From Rickettsiales bacterium (GTDB taxonomy: Bacteria > Pseudomonadota > Alphaproteobacteria > Rickettsiales > UBA3002): DNA of 13,262 bases. The notes beneath the pieces were generated by a model. That model made no database searches and was not told where the DNA came from. It saw nothing but the letters and a program-made list of their open reading frames with translations. Where the stretch lies: assembly GCA_027489915.1 (NCBI GenBank), contig JAIXZB010000151.1, positions 1 to 13,262 of the forward strand, in the 5' to 3' direction. Of this stretch, positions 13,041-13,262 are shown piece after piece. Numbering within the stretch: position 1 is the first letter of the stretch; each line of letters begins with the position of its first letter. The position numbers and the translations under genes are program-made.

Positions 13041-13262
13041 TAGGCAGCTTCCTTCACACGGGATGATAACTGTAATGCAATCGCTTGCATCAAGGCCTCG
13101 CGGTTGGTTTTCAGCACCACGTCTGACAGCCCCACTTCACGCGCACGTACCAGAAGCTGTTCATTGATGCTTGAGGTGAAGGCAATCATAGGAAGCACAG
13201 AATAGCCGCTCATTTTCCGCAGCATACGCGCGAGTTCTATGCCATCCATTTCGGGCATTTCA
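13040..13262 (-). CDS. cheA: Hybrid CheA histidine kinase, C-terminal receiver domain only (5' end outside window)
   Basis: The last 73 residues or so of a gene entering from the right edge. Visible are EMPEMDGIELARMLRK, which directly follows the phospho-acceptor Asp position (outside the window), IAFTSSINEQ (beta-4 with the conserved T/S), and DVVLKTNREALMQAI (beta-5 with the conserved Lys). This is a receiver domain. Upstream of cheW-cheY-cheB-cheR it is best explained as the receiver fused to the end of a hybrid CheA, common in alphaproteobacterial che operons. A separate response regulator cannot be excluded from this fragment. The conserved Lys is followed by Thr, not Pro, as often seen in hybrid CheA receivers. 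The stop TAA overlaps the cheW start. Confidence 0.78.
   Translation of the reverse strand, partial: EMPEMDGIELARMLRKMSGYSVLPMIAFTSSINEQLLVRAREVGLSDVVLKTNREALMQAIALQLSSRVKEAA

Noticed and set aside
1..13262. tRNA or rRNA genes, insertion sequences, CRISPR arrays, att sites, toxin-antitoxin or defence genes.
   Set aside because: None seen on either strand; the genes are ordinary core or near-core functions with no sign of recent transfer.

Overview
The window looks like a chromosomal segment from a motile alphaproteobacterium. Evidence: a CtrA response regulator very close to the Caulobacter protein, two perfect CtrA boxes (TTAA-N7-TTAA) in front of it, a che operon in the order cheA-cheW-cheY-cheB-cheR with a receiver domain on the end of CheA, and a divergent fliI-fliJ pair. 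Base composition looks close to half G+C by eye, and genes are packed tightly, with short overlaps and convergent genes that end base to base. I cannot assign a genus. I see no mobile elements, CRISPR, rRNA or tRNA.

Layout from the left. (1) A + strand run holds the 3' end of an rdgB/HAM1 nucleotide pyrophosphatase gene, an NADPH-dependent FMN reductase-family gene one base further on, then an ScsB/DsbD-type transmembrane electron transporter and a secreted peroxiredoxin-like protein. The last two look like a donor-acceptor pair that brings reducing power into the cell envelope. (2) A - strand operon encodes a short YdbH/AsmA-like protein, a YnbE-like lipoprotein, a YdbL-like periplasmic protein (DUF1318) and a SAM-dependent methyltransferase. 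The first three match the E. coli ydbH-ynbE-ydbL set, linked to lipid traffic between inner and outer membranes. (3) pdxH (+) is divergent from ydbH; the 58-bp gap holds a perfect ATGCCA-N8-TGGCAT dyad. (4) A - strand operon of fliI, fliJ and a Pro/Gln-rich lipoprotein gene. (5) ctrA (+), divergent from fliI across about 284 bp that hold the two CtrA boxes, a good sigma70-like promoter abutting the fliI start, GANTC (CcrM) sites and a set of competing hairpins in the probable ctrA leader. (6) A bidirectional intrinsic terminator separates ctrA from the end of the - strand cheAWYBR operon, whose cheA runs off the right edge.

Taken together, the right half joins cell-cycle control (CtrA), flagellar export (FliI/FliJ) and chemotaxis, and the left half is mostly cell-envelope upkeep (disulfide/peroxide handling and lipid bridging). 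I found no clearly new defence or mobile system. The most original points are the fliI-ctrA control region, the roughly half-length YdbH with an otherwise complete bridge operon, and the unrecognised lipoprotein coupled to fliIJ.
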